Positions 1 to 9,428 are shown, numbered from the stretch's first letter. The stretch: DNA of 37,960 nt from Blastopirellula marina (GCA_020721965.1 DYLS01000034.1:1-37960); one strand, 5' to 3'. Numbers and translations are program-made. The notes: a model not told the origin generated them from the letters alone.

Positions 1-350
1 TCTATATTGTGGTGTTCTGTGGTCGCTCTACAGACCCCCGTGAATGCTCACATTTTTCGTAACCGTTCACACCCTGGGAACTTTTTTCAAGAAAACTGAT
101 CTGGGCTTAGACCAAACTTCCTGGACGTATTTTTACGTAAATCGTTACTGCGTAAAGACTTCCTGTTGATTTACGCTGCTTGTCGTAGTCATGTAATGAT
201 TTTTCGTAAGTTCTTGTCCCGTAATGAGTTGCGTGATTTGCCTTGTACTCAGAAAGCGGGGGGAGAATCAGGACGCCCCATTGACGTAAGTCATTTTCTT
301 GCAATCACTTGCAATTAGCATCCCCCTAGTTCGCGGGGGGGAAGTTTGGC
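1..350. other. Intergenic, no convincing gene
   Basis: AT-richer than the rest of the window. It contains many short CGTAA / TTACG words between about 125 and 290, which look like a very degraded repeat. A GTAACCGTTCAC word at 59-70 matches the terminal sequence of the ~300-bp dispersed element found elsewhere in the window, so a relic end may lie here. A 65-codon minus-strand frame (107-304) matches nothing I recognise and is not called. Confidence 0.4.
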
Positions 351-416
351 TTAGACACCACTGTTGCGGGGCATAGACACCGCTATTGTGGGACTTGGAA
401 ACCGCTGTTGTGGCAT
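351..416. repeat. Degenerate tandem repeat, 22-bp period x3
   Basis: Three contiguous 22-bp units start at 351, 373 and 395. They share the pattern ACACCRCTRTTGYGG at fixed spacing. The units are diverged but in exact register, with no spacers between them, so this is not CRISPR-like. Confidence 0.7.
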
Positions 417-426
417 AACAGTGGGC

Positions 427-635
427 GTGCTCTTGCCAGGGCATGCCTTCTACATCTGGGCCGATACGCCAACTGCGCCAACTACCCGTCGGTGTTGAAG
501 GCCCATCAGCTCCACTTCTCGCAGGGCATCGTGTGGGACAAGCAGCATCCCGTCCTGACCCGAAAAGACAGGATGGGTAGGCGTGTGGAACGGGTGGCGT
601 TCGCGTGGGAGCGGGGGAAGGTAACGCGGCGTTAA
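427..635 (+). pseudogene. DNA methyltransferase remnant, frameshifted
   Basis: Two reading frames join into one recognisable segment. From 427 the frame reads VLLPGHAFYIWADT; about 20 nt later the adjacent frame continues with ANCANYPSVLKAHQLHFSQG, then IVWDKQHPVLTRKD and a VAFAWERGK end. The order (PG.FYIW, NYPS, VWDK.HPVLTRKD.MG, AF.W..GK) is typical of the C-terminal part of N4/N6-type DNA methylases of restriction or phage origin. One missing base near 463-467 (GATACGCC) explains the frame change. No N-terminal part with the DPPY-type catalytic motif is present and no ribosome binding site precedes it, so this is a fragment. The family assignment comes from remembered motif patterns and would need a profile search. 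Confidence 0.5.
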
Positions 636-639
636 GGCC

Positions 640-697
640 AGTGCTCAGAGGCGCACAACGGCAAGCGAAGCGGCGCTGTTCCGGCGAGGTTGCAGCA
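640..697. repeat. Imperfect palindrome after the TIR-like gene
   Basis: AGTGCT at 640-645 and AGCACT near 692-697 form an outer inverted pair. An inner self-complementary core (AACGGC ... GCTGTT around GCGAAGCGG) lies between them. It starts 16 bp beyond the stop of the minus-strand TIR-like gene. The size and position fit a terminator-like hairpin without a T tract, or a small attC-like recombination site. Similarity to the two larger copies (1552-1712, 2335-2494) is in layout, not in sequence. Confidence 0.4.
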
Positions 698-712
698 CTT
701 TGATGGATGGCA

Positions 713-1519
713 TCATTTTGACTGCGTGTACTCTTTTAACATAGCAAGGAGCTGGGGATGAAGTTTGTTTACCTCATCAATCATGTGGTGACCATCGTAC
801 GTCCATGCATACCCCAACCGCGGTTCGGTTACGATCGTAAGTGCGCCTAGGTCCATCAAACGCCTAACCACAAGGTTCTGCTCGAGCCCTGTTAACACTT
901 GCCCCATTGTCTTCGCGGGCAACGGCATCTCTATGTAGGGAGCGTTGGCATTGTGAGCGATGAACGTTAAGCACGCGGTATCGAGCACCGCCGCCCGTTC
1001 CGCCGCTCGCGACAGCGTGAACTGCTCGCAGTCGACAAGGGTCTTAGACAACGCGCCGGAGAGCTTGTCGACTTGTTGTTTGTCTCGCGCCGGCGCATGC
1101 TCTGTCAGAGAGTACTGTATGGGCCAACGGTGCTGAAGAATGTCGAACGGCAGTTCGGTAGCCGGCCCATAATCGCTATTCATCACTAATATGGTCCTCT
1201 CCCATCCAATTGATCTCGCGGCAAACCCCAACTCGATCAGGACGTTGGGGTTCGGGAGCTTCTTTCCGCCATCGGTCGCACCAACGAACGTAACGTCGGC
1301 GACGAACACTGCGCATTCCTGTATACGCTTGAAGATCGTTTGGACAATATTCGGGGTTCCAGGCACGCCCTGCGTATCGGACTCCGGGCGGGGAGAAAGC
1401 TCCGGTTGGCTATCTGTGGCCGCGTTTTGCGCAGCATTGGTTAACGCGTCCCAGATAAAATCCCTGTTTGCGTGCCTCGGCCTATCAAGCTGCCAAGCAA
1501 AGAATATGGTTCTAGGCAC
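713..1519 (-). CDS. TIR-like nucleotide-binding protein
   Basis: Predicted 268-residue protein. I start it at GTG 1519 because a GGAAGGG ribosome binding site lies about 8 nt upstream and because relatives begin with a short lead into F.(S/A)WQ.D.P..NR; the ATG at 1609 would run into the neighbouring repeat. The protein opens with FFAWQLDRPRHANRDFIWDA, then GVPGTPNI, ECAVFVADVT, then KKLPNPNVLIELGFA and ELPFDI. The conserved glutamate in NVLIELGFA sits where TIR-like NAD- or nucleotide-binding domains carry their catalytic Glu. The C-terminal ~90 residues look alpha-helical, with no further motif. Proteins of this type are often single-gene or CBASS/Pycsar-like defence effectors; NAD hydrolysis here is inference. 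It lies among a methylase remnant, a pseudogene and cassette-like repeats. No cyclase or partner gene is beside it. Confidence 0.65.
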   Translation of the reverse strand: MPRTIFFAWQLDRPRHANRDFIWDALTNAAQNAATDSQPELSPRPESDTQGVPGTPNIVQTIFKRIQECAVFVADVTFVGATDGGKKLPNPNVLIELGFAARSIGWERTILVMNSDYGPATELPFDILQHRWPIQYSLTEHAPARDKQQVDKLSGALSKTLVDCEQFTLSRAAERAAVLDTACLTFIAHNANAPYIEMPLPAKTMGQVLTGLEQNLVVRRLMDLGALTIVTEPRLGYAWTYDGHHMIDEVNKLHPQLLAMLKEYTQSK

Positions 1520-1551
1520 TAACGACCCTTCCGCGCAGATGTTGTCCAACT

Positions 1552-1712
1552 TGTTTATAGGAAGTTTCCGCCTATCACCTGTCCGCCCCAGATTTGAAGC
1601 CTTACACACGCGCAGGTAATTGCCGTAAGTCGAATTGTGCCGGCCGGTTGCTCATTTCTCGTGGCTTTTCCGAGGCGTTAGCCCGTTTCTGGTTAGCGAT
1701 GCTTGGACCCGC
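1552..1712. repeat. Folded ~155-bp repeat, copy A (attC-like)
   Basis: Aligns along its whole length with 2335-2494 (roughly three quarters identical by eye). Shared landmarks are a GAAGTTTC hairpin near 1557-1575, TTGCCGTAAGTCG, GGCCGGTTGCTC, GTGGCTTTT and GGCGTTAG. The outer GCCTTAC/GCGTTAG arms are partly decayed. It lies between the 3' end of the minus-strand pseudogene and the 5' end of the TIR-like gene. Confidence 0.7.
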
Positions 1713-1732
1713 GAGCCAGTCCATGCGCCGGG

Positions 1733-2296
1733 CTACGCACGCCGCGGCTGTCGGCGGCCAGAGACCTTTGGTTTCAGGAAACGCGATTGCCGCCGCTCCG
1801 GTGCACCGCCTTGTTCGCCGGACACGCGCTTAATTTTCAAGGGATCTCCGGTTTGCAAGTCCACACCAGTCCACGCCCCGGAGGCCGCGCCAAAAACGTA
1901 GAAAAAACGATTGTCTTTTAGCGTGATGCAATTGGGTTGGACCGTAGGGACTGCGTTGCTTCCCATTTCCAGGCTGACGTTGTCCCAAGCGCCGGTCTTG
2001 GCGGAGAAGCCATATACGACATGTCCATCTTTCAATGCCACCATCCCCTGAGCCACAATCGGTTCTACGGCCGGTGATAAAGGGGAATCAAATGTGATTC
2101 GATTCCAGACGTTTCGTTCAATGCTGTATGCGATAACAGCTTTCCGATTCGCCGGCACAACGACGATGACGTAGCCGTCTTGAATCCACGTTGGCTCGCC
2201 AAGACCGGAGGGTTGATTTTCCTACGCTAATGCGAATGGGGCAGAAAGTAATGCCAATACTAGCGTCGCGGAGGATGCGAAACGTGTTTTAGTAAC
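1733..2296 (-). pseudogene. Secreted repeat protein, amber-interrupted pseudogene
   Basis: The minus-strand frame from 2296 reads VTKTRFASSATLVLALL... ending APFALA. This is a clean signal peptide (basic start, hydrophobic core, ALA cleavage site). It is followed at once by an in-frame TAG (2222-2224), and then the same frame continues open to 1733. The first codon is GTT where GTG would be expected, 6 nt after an AGGAG ribosome binding site, so the start is damaged too. The mature part has repeated segments with the pattern YxFxxxxGAWxxVxL (VYGFSAKTGAWDNVSL, YVFGAASGAWTGVDL), which suggests beta-repeat (propeller-like) blades. The basic tail near 1733 may be read-through past the original stop. 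Two lesions in an otherwise coherent frame make a decayed gene more likely than programmed read-through. Confidence 0.65.
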
Positions 2297-2334
2297 GGCC
2301 TCTCCTGTGTGGACGGGGTTTTGTCCGGCGAACT

Positions 2335-2494
2335 GGTTTATACGAAGTTTCTGCGTATCAGTTGTAGACCGCAAATGTGCGGCCTAACACGCAGGCAGTT
2401 GATTGCCGTAAGTCGCATTATGCCGACCGGCTGCTCCGTTCTCATGGCTTTTACGGCGCGTTAGGCCGTTTCTGGTTATCGCCGCTAGGAGCCC
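2335..2494. repeat. Folded ~155-bp repeat, copy B (attC-like)
   Basis: Better preserved than copy A. GCCTAACACGC at 2383-2393 pairs with GCGCGTTAGGC near 2457-2467, apart from one mismatch. Inside it GCCGTAA pairs with TTACGGC. These are the RYYYAAC / GTTRRRY ends and nested stem expected of an integron attC site about 85 bp long. Similarity to copy A extends about 45 bp to the left and 25 bp to the right of that core, which is more than attC alone requires, so a different mobile repeat remains possible. Confidence 0.65.
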
Positions 2495-2599
2495 GAGGAA
2501 ACGCGTCCGCTAGGCCGCGGCCGCCACGGCCGCCCCGCCCCCGTACCCGTCAACCGGCGCGAGGCATTTTATTCCAGAGGCAGGCGCCCGTCAATTATC

Positions 2600-2733
2600 T
2601 GAGGGTGTCCGGGAATTAGATTCCGCAGATTACGCAGATTCTCAACCGCACAGATACGCGAAACCGTGCGGCCAAATGTCCGAACACCATTGAAAACAAG
2701 AGGTTACGACTGCCAAATTCCCGGACATCCTCA
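2600..2733. mobile_element. 134-bp MITE with 6-bp target duplication
   Basis: The left end TGAGGGTGTCCGGGAATT (2600-2617) and right end AATTCCCGGACATCCTCA (2716-2733) are inverted repeats matching at 17 of 18 positions. ATTATC flanks the element on both sides (2594-2599 and 2734-2739), a perfect target-site duplication. The interior has no reading frame of note but has a hairpin, CCGCAC...GTGCGG. This is a non-autonomous insertion that would need a transposase in trans; none is in the window. Confidence 0.8.
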
Positions 2734-2739
2734 ATTATC

Positions 2740-3140
2740 TGGCAGCCGGTGGGGAGCTGCGAACGTCAAGGTTGGCAGCATTAGTCTCTTGAAACCTGCT
2801 TGGCGGTTCCCACCGCCCTAGTGTGGATTACTCTAGCACAGGCACGCTTGCCCGCCCAGGAAGCTGCATGACCGACGAAACCCAAGTTGCCGAAGAGCTT
2901 TACGCCTTTGCTCAGGCACTGGTGGAAAGAGTCGCTACGTGGCGGCGGTCGGCGGTGTCCCTGCGAGCTGTGGAAAGGTTCTGCGGGCTACCGCCCGATA
3001 TCGACGACGGGAGAAGAACCTGAAATTGTGGCAGCGCACGTTGCCCCTGGAAGCGAGTGGAGTCGTTGCTTAATCAGACCCCGAAAGAGTCTCATTTCGG
3101 TTGAAACAATTCAGCGCTCCTCGGAGTGACATGGCTGACG
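2740..3140. other. Intergenic, no supported gene
   Basis: A plus-strand frame with an ATG at 2868 runs 51 codons after a GGAAG-like site, but its product matches nothing I know and it breaks off without a domain. I see no other structure here. Confidence 0.35.
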
Positions 3141-3476
3141 CTCGTCCCTCTTGTCATTTCGAGCGAAGCGAGAAGTCTTGGCAAATCTTTTGCAGGGATT
3201 CTCCTCACTGCAAAACCATTTGCGATGCTGTCATTTCGAACGGCGCGAGAAATCTTTTGAGGCGAGGAGTCTTCTCGGCAGGGGTAAGATTTCTCCTCGC
3301 TGGCGCTCGTCGGAATGACAGGGCCGGCGCGCAATGACGTTGGTGCGATCGTCCGAATGACAGTCCATTCCGAACGTCTGAACAACCCTGAGGCACCTCT
3401 GAACTACCCTCGGGCATGTCTGAACGATCCTCGTTGTTTCAGAAGATCTTTTCCGTTATCGCTCAGCCGTGAAGGG
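3141..3476 (+). repeat. Dispersed ~300-bp element, copy 1 (R1)
   Basis: Shares the family order: GTCATTTCGAGCGAAGCGAG, a TTTTGCAGG / CACTGCAAAACC block, a second GTCATTTCGA block, GGGGTAAGATTTCTC, CGCTGGCGCTCGTCGGAATG, a CTCTGAAC.ACCCTCG block, and an end near GCTCAGCCGTGAA. Its right end abuts the pyrG stop codon (3477-3479). The CGTC-GAATGACA unit is present about three times (3303-3352), and TCTGAAC recurs every 21 bp at 3377, 3398 and 3419. The left terminal repeat is missing, so this copy is old or truncated. Confidence 0.75.
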
Positions 3477-5406
<1,930 letters not shown>

Positions 5407-6228
5407 TCACTGATTGTAGCGAGCCTGATAGCGTTCCACAAACCGGCGGTAATCCTCGGGGGTATCGATCCCGGAGGAAGGGGTGGAAATGAGTCCGACC
5501 ATGATCGCCGCGCCGTGGTAGAGGAATCGCAGTTGTTCGAGCTTCTCCACTTGTTCCAGATCGGGCGGCGTCCACTCCCCCAACCGCAGCAAAAAATCTC
5601 GACGGTAGGCGTAAATACCCAGATGTTGCAGGAAAACGGGAGGGTCGGCTTCCAGCAGGCGGTCGTCCCACTGGCGGGGATGGGGGATCGGGCTGCGGCT
5701 GAAGTACAAGGCTCGGCCTCGCACGTCGCGGACGACCTTCACGCAGGCGGGGTCGTGTAGAAGCTCACGGGAGCGGAGCGGTACCGCCAGCGTCCCCACC
5801 GGGACATCCGGATTGCGCTCCATCAGCTCCACCAGCCGATCAATCGCCTCCGGCGCCATCTCCGGTTCATCGCCCTGGAGGTTGACGAATAGCTCGACGT
5901 CGGGCATATCTCGGGCCACTTCCGCCACACGGTCCGTCCCGCTCTGGGCGTTAGGATCGGTCATCCACGCTTTTCCGCCAAAGGCGGCCACAGCGCGGCG
6001 AATCTCTTCGCAGTCGCAGGCCACGCACACGCCCGCTGGCCTCTTCGCCAATGTCGCGACCTCGTAGGTATGCTGGATCAGGGGCTTCCCTGTCTCCCGC
6101 AGCAGCATCTTGCCGGGCAGACGCACGGAGGCCAGCCGGGCCGGGATGACCACCCAGCATTTCAGACCGGGCATTGCACGGGATGCCTCCCCGGCCGACA
6201 AGTCGCGAGGTAGCGGTGTTACGCCCAT
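5407..6228 (-). CDS. kdsB: 3-deoxy-manno-octulosonate cytidylyltransferase
   Basis: Activates Kdo with CTP to CMP-Kdo for lipopolysaccharide core assembly. I prefer ATG 6228 because GGAG lies 9 nt upstream; GTG 6243 would add five residues. About 273 residues, slightly longer than the usual ~250 because of a ~22-residue lead before the domain. Motifs in order: VVIPARLASVRLPGKML (nucleotide-binding start), SGTDRVAE, LQGDEPE, YFSRSPIPH, HLGIYAYR, VEKLEQLRFL and GIDTPEDY. All are characteristic of KdsB. It shows that the organism makes a Kdo-containing glycolipid, hence an outer membrane. Its neighbour pyrG supplies CTP. Confidence 0.95.
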   Translation of the reverse strand: MGVTPLPRDLSAGEASRAMPGLKCWVVIPARLASVRLPGKMLLRETGKPLIQHTYEVATLAKRPAGVCVACDCEEIRRAVAAFGGKAWMTDPNAQSGTDRVAEVARDMPDVELFVNLQGDEPEMAPEAIDRLVELMERNPDVPVGTLAVPLRSRELLHDPACVKVVRDVRGRALYFSRSPIPHPRQWDDRLLEADPPVFLQHLGIYAYRRDFLLRLGEWTPPDLEQVEKLEQLRFLYHGAAIMVGLISTPSSGIDTPEDYRRFVERYQARYNQ

Positions 6229-6254
6229 GATCGTTGACTCCACAGCCCCTGCTT

Positions 6255-6440
6255 CCCGAATTTGTCTTGGTGTCTGTTCGTGTCCTTAGCCGATAACGAA
6301 GTTCTTTCTTCGTGTTTCTTCGTGTCCTTAGTGGATTACTTTACGAAACGCTTGGGTGACCGCCTGCCATGACGATGGCAGTTGAGATAACCACGAAGGA
6401 CACGAAGTTTCACGAAAGTTTTTTCTTGATGTTTCTTGGT
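6255..6440. repeat. CACGAAG-type low-complexity spacer
   Basis: The words TTCTTCGTG and CTTCGTGTCCTT recur on the plus strand at 6276-6332, and their complement (ACGAAGGACACGAAG) appears at 6392-6410, so the spacer can fold back on itself. I have seen similar CACGAAGG-rich spacers in other bacterial genomes. No gene. Confidence 0.5.
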
Positions 6441-6476
6441 GGTTCCCGCAGGATTTTCTTGGTGTCCTAGAGAATC

Positions 6477-8402
6477 TTACTGCTGGAAGAGCACCTCTGC
6501 CGTGGCGTCGGGGACGGGGGCGGGGGGCAGTGGCATGGGCTGTTGCGGGTCGGTTTGCGGACCGTCGGATGGCGGGAGGCCGTCGTTCGGCGTGGCGTTT
6601 TGCGGGCCATTCGTTGGCGGCTGCGGGGGTACGACCTCCGATTCGGATCCATCCTTGTTCGGCGCTGGCGCGGCATTGTCAGGTTGGGACGGGGGAGTCG
6701 CCGATTGCGGCGGCGCAACGGACGGTTCGTTCGGGGCGGGCTGCGGGCTGGGTGCTGCTGCGGGACCCGCGGCCCCCTGGCCCGACCCGGTAGTAGGGAA
6801 CGAAGTGAGTATGGTCGCCGGCTGACGGTATCGAATCTCCCAGCCGCCGCCCAACGCCTTGTAAACCGCGACCAGATTCAGCGCCACCTTGCCCCGCGAT
6901 TCAGCCAGGGCATCTTGCTGTTGCACCAATGCCCGCTGCGAGTCGATGACCCGCTGGAAGTCGGTCAGGCCTTCCTGATACTGGGCCATAGCCAGGTCGG
7001 AGGCGGCGGCCGTGGCCTGCGTGGCTTGTTCGAGGGCAATCAGCCGCCGTTTTTCTTCGAGGAAGGCGGTGATCATGTCTTCCGCCTCTTCGTTCGCCCG
7101 CAGCACCGCCTCTTGATATCCCAGCACGGCCTGCCGGAAGCGCGCGTCCTCCATCAGAACGGAGTTGCGAATCCGGCCGTAGTTGAGGATGTTCCAGCGG
7201 AAGCCCGGCCCGATCAGGCCAGAAAAGCTGCGGCCACTAAAGAGGTCGCTGAAGTTCTCGGCCTGGTAGGCAATCTGACCGGTGATGGCGATGTGGGGAT
7301 AGAACTCGGCCTCGGCGATGCCGATGCGGGCGCTTTGGGCGGCAGCCAACCGCTCGGCCCGCTTGACGTCGGGGCGCTGCCGCAGAAGGTCGGCGGGGAT
7401 GCCGATCACGACTTCGGCCGGGACCTCCGGAATCTTGCCGGTTTGTCCGAGGATCGGGTCCAGGTCTTGCGGCGGTTCTCCCAACAGCGTGCACAGGCGG
7501 TTCTCGGCCACGCGGCGGAAGGACCGCAGCATGGGGATCAAGGCCTCGGTGTTGGCCAAGATGGCCCTCGCCTGATGCACGTCGAGCTGGCTGACAATGC
7601 CCTGCTCGAAGCGGGCCTGGGCGATAGCCAGCGTGTTCTTTTGCAACTCCACATTTTGCTGTGCCAGCGTCAGCCGCTCGTCGATGGTCCGCAACTGGAC
7701 GTACGTGGAGGCGGTTTCGGCTTGCAGCAGGACCAGGGCCGCGTTGTAGGCCTCTTCTTCCGCCTGGACGTTGGCCTCCGCCGATTCGATCATGCGGCGA
7801 AAACGCCCCCAGAAATCCAGCTCCCAGGCCGCCTCGGCGCCCAAGGTCCAGGTGTCGAACGCCATTTTGAAGCCGGGGATCGAACTGAACCGCGACATGG
7901 GGAAAGCGTTGTGGCTGCTCTGGGTCCGCATGAAGGAGCCGATGGCCTCTTGCTGTTGTGGCCACCAGGAACCGCGGGCCACGCCGAGCATGGCTCGCGC
8001 CTCGAGGATGCGCTCGGCCGCGATCTGCAGCGGCAGGTTTTCCTGATAAGCGGTCTGCACCAGTTCATTGAGCACCGGATCGCCGAAGACTCGCCACCAC
8101 GCGGCGTAATCGGCGGAACCTGTGCTGATTCCAGGCTCCGAGGCATCGAGGTAGGCCTCGCCAACCTCCGAACCAGGCGGGCAGTAATTGGGGCCAACCT
8201 TGAATCCCTGGGCCACCCACTCGCGAAAACCGGTCATGCAACCCGCCGCAAACAGCAGAACGGATAGCACGGATACGAGCCGTGTTGTGAAATCGAAACG
8301 GCTGAAATTACCCTGCCGGTCTTGCTCCGGCGCTTTCGCCGCAATGGAATGTCGGCCCTCCGGTGATGTTTTGAATTCCCTTCTCGTTGAAATGGACTTC
8401 AT
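6477..8402 (-). CDS. NodT/TolC-type outer-membrane efflux lipoprotein
   Basis: Outer-membrane channel of a tripartite efflux system, about 641 residues from ATG 8402, which has GGAG 9 nt upstream; the frame stays open further upstream but lacks a good start. A long N-region leads to a hydrophobic segment ending LLFAAGC, a lipobox whose cysteine would be acylated. Two outer-membrane-efflux repeats follow, with QRPDVKRAERLAAAQSARIG and AEAEFYPHI, the hallmark of the NodT family, and long coiled-coil helices. After the canonical end (ALGGGWEIRY) there is an extra ~110-residue Pro/Gln/Asn/Ser-rich tail that most family members lack. It is divergent from the TetR-MFP-RND operon and is presumably its exit duct. 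Confidence 0.9.
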   Translation of the reverse strand: MKSISTRREFKTSPEGRHSIAAKAPEQDRQGNFSRFDFTTRLVSVLSVLLFAAGCMTGFREWVAQGFKVGPNYCPPGSEVGEAYLDASEPGISTGSADYAAWWRVFGDPVLNELVQTAYQENLPLQIAAERILEARAMLGVARGSWWPQQQEAIGSFMRTQSSHNAFPMSRFSSIPGFKMAFDTWTLGAEAAWELDFWGRFRRMIESAEANVQAEEEAYNAALVLLQAETASTYVQLRTIDERLTLAQQNVELQKNTLAIAQARFEQGIVSQLDVHQARAILANTEALIPMLRSFRRVAENRLCTLLGEPPQDLDPILGQTGKIPEVPAEVVIGIPADLLRQRPDVKRAERLAAAQSARIGIAEAEFYPHIAITGQIAYQAENFSDLFSGRSFSGLIGPGFRWNILNYGRIRNSVLMEDARFRQAVLGYQEAVLRANEEAEDMITAFLEEKRRLIALEQATQATAAASDLAMAQYQEGLTDFQRVIDSQRALVQQQDALAESRGKVALNLVAVYKALGGGWEIRYRQPATILTSFPTTGSGQGAAGPAAAPSPQPAPNEPSVAPPQSATPPSQPDNAAPAPNKDGSESEVVPPQPPTNGPQNATPNDGLPPSDGPQTDPQQPMPLPPAPVPDATAEVLFQQ

Positions 8403-8570
8403 CGCAGGTATCTCCCCCCCTGAATGCGGGATTTCATCGACTCTTTGAGTGGGAAAGTGACAGGTTGTGAGGCCGTCCAGGTCAGCACGAACATGCGTTG
8501 TTTTCGTTGCATCTCGCAAATTCGCTGGATCAGATGCTTTCAGTATCTTCGAAAAAACCGGCTTACCCGC

Positions 8571-8599
8571 TTGATTGAAAAACGCATCGGTCGTATAAA
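8571..8599 (+). promoter_or_regulatory. Sigma70-like promoter for the efflux operon
   Basis: TTGATT (8571-8576), an exact 17-bp spacer, then TATAAA (8594-8599). It points to the TetR gene 194 bp downstream. It is the best -35/-10 pair in the divergent intergenic region (8403-8792). This is prediction from consensus only. Confidence 0.5.
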
Positions 8600-8614
8600 T
8601 GACTAAGCGGTCAT
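8599..8614. promoter_or_regulatory. Candidate TetR-type operator
   Basis: ATGAC-TAAGCG-GTCAT is a perfect 5-6-5 inverted repeat that overlaps the last base of the -10 box above. TetR-family repressors commonly bind such palindromes and act on their own operon, so autorepression is the natural reading. It could also affect the divergent outer-membrane gene. Confidence 0.5.
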
Positions 8615-8753
8615 CTTTCTGAAAACAAAGTCGGAGAATGGGGCGTATGAGTCAAATAGGGTGATCGCTCGAATCATACCAAATGACGGGAATGACATTT
8701 CGCCGAAGAAGGGATACGGATGCGAATCTTGGAAAGGTATCCATGCTAGAGAT

Positions 8754-8768
8754 GGGTATCTTATACCC
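8754..8768. promoter_or_regulatory. Leader palindrome before the TetR gene
   Basis: GGGTAT-CTT-ATACCC, a perfect 6-3-6 inverted repeat, ends about 24 bp before the TetR start and just upstream of its ribosome binding site. A second GGATAC...GTATCC pair lies at about 8711-8741. It could be a second operator or an mRNA hairpin that affects translation. Confidence 0.4.
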
Positions 8769-8792
8769 TTGGTTGGTGGAGGAAGAGCGGGA

Positions 8793-9428
8793 ATGTCCAG
8801 TTTGACGGAGCGGTGTCGAAAGATGGTCGGCAACGCCATGAAGGAAGGGATTCTTCAGGCCGCGCTGGACGTGTTACGAGCCGAGGGTTTCGAGCATTTG
8901 ACCATCGAAAAGGTGGCCGAGGCCGCTGGCATCGCCAAGGGTAGCGTTTATAACCACTTCCGCAACAAACAGGAGTTGGTGACGCAGGTCTTCGAGCGGT
9001 CCATAGAGCCAGCGATCGAGGCGGGCGGGCGGATCGTCGAAGGCTCCTTCGGCGCGGTCCAGAAGTTGGAGGCCATGCTCCGGCTGTGGTTCAGTCATTT
9101 CTCTCAGCACCGCGGGCTGTTCGACTTTCTCTTTCGCGACCCGCACGTGCGAGAGCTGTGCTTCACCTCCCAGCGGAGCAAGAGTGCCTTGGCCATCGAG
9201 CGGTTCCGCCACATTTTCGATCAGGGAATCCGGGAAGGGGATTTTCGCCCCGTCAACGCCATGTCGGCTGCGGAAATGGTCGTGGGAGCCGTGCAATTCT
9301 GCATCGAACGGCAGTTGGAGAGCGGCGAGCAGCGGCCCATCGAAAGCTCGATTCAGGAGCTGATGGACCTCATTCTGGGAGGGGTGGGGCGAAGGGAAGG
9401 GCAAGAGGGACAAAATTATGGCGTCTAA
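8793..9428 (+). CDS. TetR/AcrR-family transcriptional regulator
   Basis: About 211 residues. ATG 8793 is chosen because GGAGGAAG precedes it; an upstream in-frame ATG at 8661 would add 44 unrelated residues. The N-terminal helix-turn-helix is clear: AALDVLRAEGFEHLTIEKVA, then EAAGIAKGSVYNHFRNKQEL (residues ~20-60). The C-terminal helical ligand-binding half is typical in length. It is the first gene of an operon with an RND pump and its stop overlaps the next start by 11 bp, so it most likely represses this pump until an efflux substrate binds. Confidence 0.92.
   Translation: MSSLTERCRKMVGNAMKEGILQAALDVLRAEGFEHLTIEKVAEAAGIAKGSVYNHFRNKQELVTQVFERSIEPAIEAGGRIVEGSFGAVQKLEAMLRLWFSHFSQHRGLFDFLFRDPHVRELCFTSQRSKSALAIERFRHIFDQGIREGDFRPVNAMSAAEMVVGAVQFCIERQLESGEQRPIESSIQELMDLILGGVGRREGQEGQNYGV

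Noticed and set aside
107-304. Minus-strand frame of 65 codons
   Set aside because: No recognisable product, no clear ribosome binding site, and it runs through a patch of degenerate CGTAA words.
1594-1833. Plus-strand frames over the two folded repeats (also 2377-2619) with similar peptides
   Set aside because: The peptide similarity follows from the DNA repeat; bases paired in the stem explain the conservation better than coding.
2823-3023. Plus-strand frame with an internal ATG at 2868
   Set aside because: A weak GGAAG site exists, but the product has no similarity I can name and nothing supports translation.
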